Assembly (NCBI GenBank): GCA_018066805.1
Contig: JAGPVX010000038.1
Location: 81,825-145,824, forward strand
DNA: 64,000 bases
Direction of reading: 5' to 3'
Origin: Paraperlucidibaca sp.
GTDB lineage: Bacteria > Pseudomonadota > Gammaproteobacteria > Pseudomonadales > Moraxellaceae
Position numbers and translations under genes: made by a program. Under the pieces are notes generated by a model. That model was not told where the DNA came from. It worked only from the letters and a program-made list of their open reading frames with translations, and ran no database searches. This document shows positions 61,271 to 64,000 of the stretch, piece after piece (positions within the stretch are counted from its first letter, which is position 1; each line of letters opens with the position of its first letter).

Positions 61271-62617
61271 ATGACTGCGATGACCCCGCGTGAAATTGTT
61301 CACGAATTAGACCTCCACATTGTTGGCCAGCAAGCGGCTAAACGCGCCGTCGCTTTAGCATTGCGTAACCGCTGGCGGCGTTTACAGTTACCTGAAGCCA
61401 TGCGCGCTGAAGTAACGCCAAAAAATATATTGATGATCGGCCCAACCGGCGTTGGTAAAACCGAGATTGCTAGGCGTTTAGCGCGCTTGGCAAACGCGCC
61501 ATTCATCAAAGTCGAAGCGACGAAGTTCACCGAAGTCGGCTATGTCGGTCGTGATGTTGAAACCATCATTCGTGACCTTGCTGACATGGCATTGAAACTA
61601 CAGCGTGAGATCGCCGTGGCCGATGTTGGTCAGCGTGCCGATGAAGCCGCCGAAGAGCGCATTCTTGATGCGTTACTGCCCGGCCCGAGCGGCAGCGAAT
61701 GGCAGAAAGACGCTGCGCCGCCCCCCGATAGTGCCACTCGCCAACTATTCCGCCGCCGCCTACGCGCTGGCGAACTCAATGAACAAAGTATTGAAATCGA
61801 GCTCAGCCAAGCCGCGCCAAGTGTGGATATGATGACGCCGCCGGGCATGGAGGACATGAGCAATCAATTGCAGAAAATGTTTTCCGGCCTTGGTGGAGCT
61901 AAGAAAAAAACTCAACGCCTAAACATCGCCGAGGCCTATAAGCGCGTGCGCGAAGAAGAAGCCGGCAAGCTTGTCAATGAAGACGATTTGAAAGCCAAAG
62001 CCCTGCACTCGGTGGAGCAGCAAGGCATCGTGTTTATTGATGAAATAGACAAAGTTTGCCGCCGTGGAGACAGCCAAGGCGCTGATGTCTCCCGCGACGG
62101 AGTGCAGCGTGACTTGCTACCACTGATCGAAGGCTGCAGCGTAAACACCAAATATGGCATCGTAAAAACTGACCATATTCTGTTTATCTGCTCAGGCGCC
62201 TTTCACCTCGCTAAACCATCGGATTTGATTCCTGAACTGCAAGGTCGCCTGCCCGTCCGTGTAGAGCTAAGCGCACTAACACCAGCCGACTTCGAGCGTA
62301 TTTTGACTGAGCCGCATTGCTCGCTGACAGAGCAGTATGTCGCGCTATTGGGTACTGAAGGCCTGAAACTGGCGTTCGCTCCAGCAGCCATTACTGAGCT
62401 GGCGAAAGTCGCATGGCAGGTCAATGAGCGCACCGAAAATATCGGTGCACGGCGTTTGCACACAGTGCTGGAGCACCTACTGGAAGGCATTGCTTTCGAT
62501 GCCGCCGACTTGGCGCTGAAGCAGGCTGGTGCAACGCTGACCATTAGCGCTGAAGATGTCACTAAGCATCTCGGCGCCTTGGTTGAAGACGATGACTTAA
62601 GCCGGTTCATTTTGTAA
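61271..62617 (+). CDS. hslU: ATP-dependent protease ATPase subunit HslU
   Basis: 448 residues, AAA+ unfoldase. [17 protein letters not shown] opens the protein; Walker A is [15 protein letters not shown], with the family's pore loop GYVGRD; Walker B lies in [12 protein letters not shown]; sensor 2 is in NIGARRLHT. The inserted I domain is present. The ATG at 61271 gives the MTAMTPRE opening, comparable to E. coli MSEMTPRE. Partner of hslV. Confidence 0.97.
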   Translation: MTAMTPREIVHELDLHIVGQQAAKRAVALALRNRWRRLQLPEAMRAEVTPKNILMIGPTGVGKTEIARRLARLANAPFIKVEATKFTEVGYVGRDVETIIRDLADMALKLQREIAVADVGQRADEAAEERILDALLPGPSGSEWQKDAAPPPDSATRQLFRRRLRAGELNEQSIEIELSQAAPSVDMMTPPGMEDMSNQLQKMFSGLGGAKKKTQRLNIAEAYKRVREEEAGKLVNEDDLKAKALHSVEQQGIVFIDEIDKVCRRGDSQGADVSRDGVQRDLLPLIEGCSVNTKYGIVKTDHILFICSGAFHLAKPSDLIPELQGRLPVRVELSALTPADFERILTEPHCSLTEQYVALLGTEGLKLAFAPAAITELAKVAWQVNERTENIGARRLHTVLEHLLEGIAFDAADLALKQAGATLTISAEDVTKHLGALVEDDDLSRFIL

Positions 62618-62687
62618 CACCCGGCTGCTTAACTAGAAAGATTGCAATGCCTGCATGAACGCGGGCGTACGACGAGAGACCAAGATC

Positions 62688-63437
62688 ATGAACGCTGCCG
62701 TGAAATTACCCACTCAGGAAGCTCCAGACACCAACACCCGCATTCGTGCTGGCATTGGCCGCTATCGCGCCTGGAGTCGTCATGGCAATGCTGCATTGGC
62801 CGCTCAGGTACTTGCCGTACAAGCCCTGCAAACCGCACGTCTGCGCCGCACACACCACAGTTTATTGGCCGATAAACGCTTTGCGCCTATTACCGAGTTT
62901 TTTCTCAACGACATCTACACCGGTCTTGAGCTCGATGAATTAGCGCGTGAAATCGAAAAGGCCCTGCCAGTGGCGACACGCCTGCTGCCCGACTCAGTCA
63001 TGCGCACCGCCGCTATTGCGGTTGAGGCCAATGCGCTCACCGGCGAGCTCGATGAAGCGGTGGCGCAAGATTTGCTTTCTCAAGGCATCGAAGCACCCAG
63101 CGATAACGACTTGATCGCCAGTTATCGCCGCCTAGACCAAACTGAAGCACGCCACACGCAAATGCATTTACTACGCGAACTAGGCCTTGGTCTTGACCGC
63201 TATGTGCGCTCACGCTTGATTACCGCCACCTTTAAAATGTCCAAAGGCCCAGCGCATATGGCAGGCCTCGCTGGCCTCTACGACTTCATGGCCACCGGCT
63301 TTGCCGTAATGAAGCCGATGAAATCCGTCGTTGGCTTTTTGGATGTGTTCTTGGGTCGCGAACAGCGTATCCTCGACAGGCTCGCGCAAGGCGCCAGCGA
63401 CCCTTTTGCAGTAGACGATGACGAGCCCTCGGCATGA
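62688..63437 (+). CDS. Conserved protein of unknown function with FFLNDIY motif
   Basis: About 249 residues, mostly helical. Two arginine-rich helices ([16 protein letters not shown] and [16 protein letters not shown]) precede the segment [24 protein letters not shown], which I recall as a motif of an uncharacterised proteobacterial family; no function is known to me. The start is ATG 62688 or 62655. In Pseudomonas the region between hslU and ubiE holds a DUF971 gene and the polyhydroxyalkanoate cluster; neither is seen here. Its stop overlaps the ubiE start as ATGA. Confidence 0.7.
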   Translation: MNAAVKLPTQEAPDTNTRIRAGIGRYRAWSRHGNAALAAQVLAVQALQTARLRRTHHSLLADKRFAPITEFFLNDIYTGLELDELAREIEKALPVATRLLPDSVMRTAAIAVEANALTGELDEAVAQDLLSQGIEAPSDNDLIASYRRLDQTEARHTQMHLLRELGLGLDRYVRSRLITATFKMSKGPAHMAGLAGLYDFMATGFAVMKPMKSVVGFLDVFLGREQRILDRLAQGASDPFAVDDDEPSA

Positions 63438-64000
63438 CAAAACGACCTTCATTACCGCCTGTTAATGGCCCGCTAGTCGGCGGCGCTGCCACCGGTGAGC
63501 AAACGCACTTTGGCTATAAAACCGTAGCCGCCAGTGAAAAAGCCGGCAAAGTCGCCGAGGTATTTCACTCGGTCGCAGCCAAATACGACATCATGAATGA
63601 TCTGATGTCTTTGGGCATTCATCGCCTGTGGAAGCGGTTTGCCATTGAGCTTTCTGGGGTGCGCCCAGGCCAACGCGTGCTCGATATTGCTGGCGGTACT
63701 GGCGATTTAGCCAAAGCCTTTTCGCGCGAAGTTGGTGCTAGCGGACATGTCATTTTGGCCGACATCAACTCATCCATGTTGCAAGTCGGCCGCGACCGCC
63801 TGCTCGACCAAGGTGTGCACGGCAATATGGGCTTTGTCCAAGCCAACGCCGAATGCCTACCGTTTGAGCCGGGCAGTTTTGACCTCATCACCATCGCTTT
63901 TGGCCTGCGCAATGTCACCGACAAAAACGCCGCCTTACGCTCGATGTATCAAAGCTTAAAGCCCGGCGGCCGCTTATTGATCTTGGAATTCTCCAAGCCA
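63434..64000 (+). CDS. ubiE: Ubiquinone/menaquinone C-methyltransferase UbiE (partial, runs off end)
   Basis: The first 189 codons of a C-methyltransferase of ubiquinone and menaquinone synthesis. Diagnostic features are [20 protein letters not shown], then [11 protein letters not shown], motif [16 protein letters not shown], and [14 protein letters not shown] slightly extended N terminus (about 20 residues) precedes the usual opening. The gene continues beyond base 64000. It overlaps the preceding stop by four bases. Confidence 0.96.
   Translation, partial: MTKRPSLPPVNGPLVGGAATGEQTHFGYKTVAASEKAGKVAEVFHSVAAKYDIMNDLMSLGIHRLWKRFAIELSGVRPGQRVLDIAGGTGDLAKAFSREVGASGHVILADINSSMLQVGRDRLLDQGVHGNMGFVQANAECLPFEPGSFDLITIAFGLRNVTDKNAALRSMYQSLKPGGRLLILEFSKP

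Overview
The window looks like a chromosomal stretch of a free-living gammaproteobacterium of Pseudomonas/Cellvibrionales type. It is densely coded, has moderate GC, and carries almost entirely housekeeping and envelope genes in recognisable gammaproteobacterial order: leuS-lptE-holA, proA-nadD-rsfS-rlmH-mrdA-rodA-mltB-rlpA-dacA-ybeD-lipB ... lipA, gltB/gltD, aroK-aroB-SPOR, ponA, priA-rpmE-argS-ftsN-like-hslVU and ubiE. The genus cannot be fixed by eye. I see no tRNA, rRNA, CRISPR array, insertion sequence, integrase or phage gene, and no gene-free stretch above 300 bases.

Layout. 1-2113: end of a MacA-type adaptor plus a MacB-type ABC ATPase and permease. 2107-2877: YdcF/ElyC-like protein on the minus strand. 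2986-8030: leuS, lptE, holA and a thioesterase. 8056-9174: a multidomain lipoprotein on the minus strand. 9274-17205: proA through rlpA, the cell-elongation and late peptidoglycan cluster. 17209-18009: a crotonase with a perfect palindrome just upstream. 18157-20289: dacA, ybeD, lipB. 20350-33161: a 13 kb block lying between lipB and lipA, with a CrbS-type sensor kinase, an uncharacterised FAD-oxidoreductase/methyltransferase pair, a CrbR-type regulator, acetyl-CoA synthetase, a DcaP-like porin, a PH-domain protein, a BASS transporter and the soluble transhydrogenase. 33334-38745: lipA, an orphan protein, a PA2778/PA2779-type pair, an MBL hydrolase, two DUF4442 proteins around yajQ, and slyX. 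38848-43066: uup, an acetoacetate-decarboxylase-like protein, hemE and a lipoprotein. 43157-52849, minus strand: gltD, gltB, a SPOR protein, aroB, aroK and a short secretin. 53004-64000: ponA, priA, rpmE, argS, a SPOR/FtsN-like protein, hslV, hslU, an uncharacterised protein and the start of ubiE.

How the genes fit together. The left half is dominated by envelope building: LptE, PBP2/RodA elongasome, MltB, RlpA, DacA and later PBP1a. The lipB-lipA block reads as a carbon-switch module: CrbS/CrbR is known to control acs, and acs sits directly beside crbR with a porin gene diverging from it; the nearby BASS carrier and SthA could serve uptake and redox balance, which is inference. The gltB/gltD genes supply glutamate; aroK/aroB supply chorismate.

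The most notable departures from the usual layout are: the pilM-N-O-P genes normally found between ponA and pilQ are absent and only a short HofQ-like secretin remains; lipA is separated from lipB by the 13 kb block; two unknown genes are wedged between crbS and crbR; and the crotonase has an operator-like perfect palindrome 19 bases before its start codon. No clear wholly new defence or mobile system is visible.
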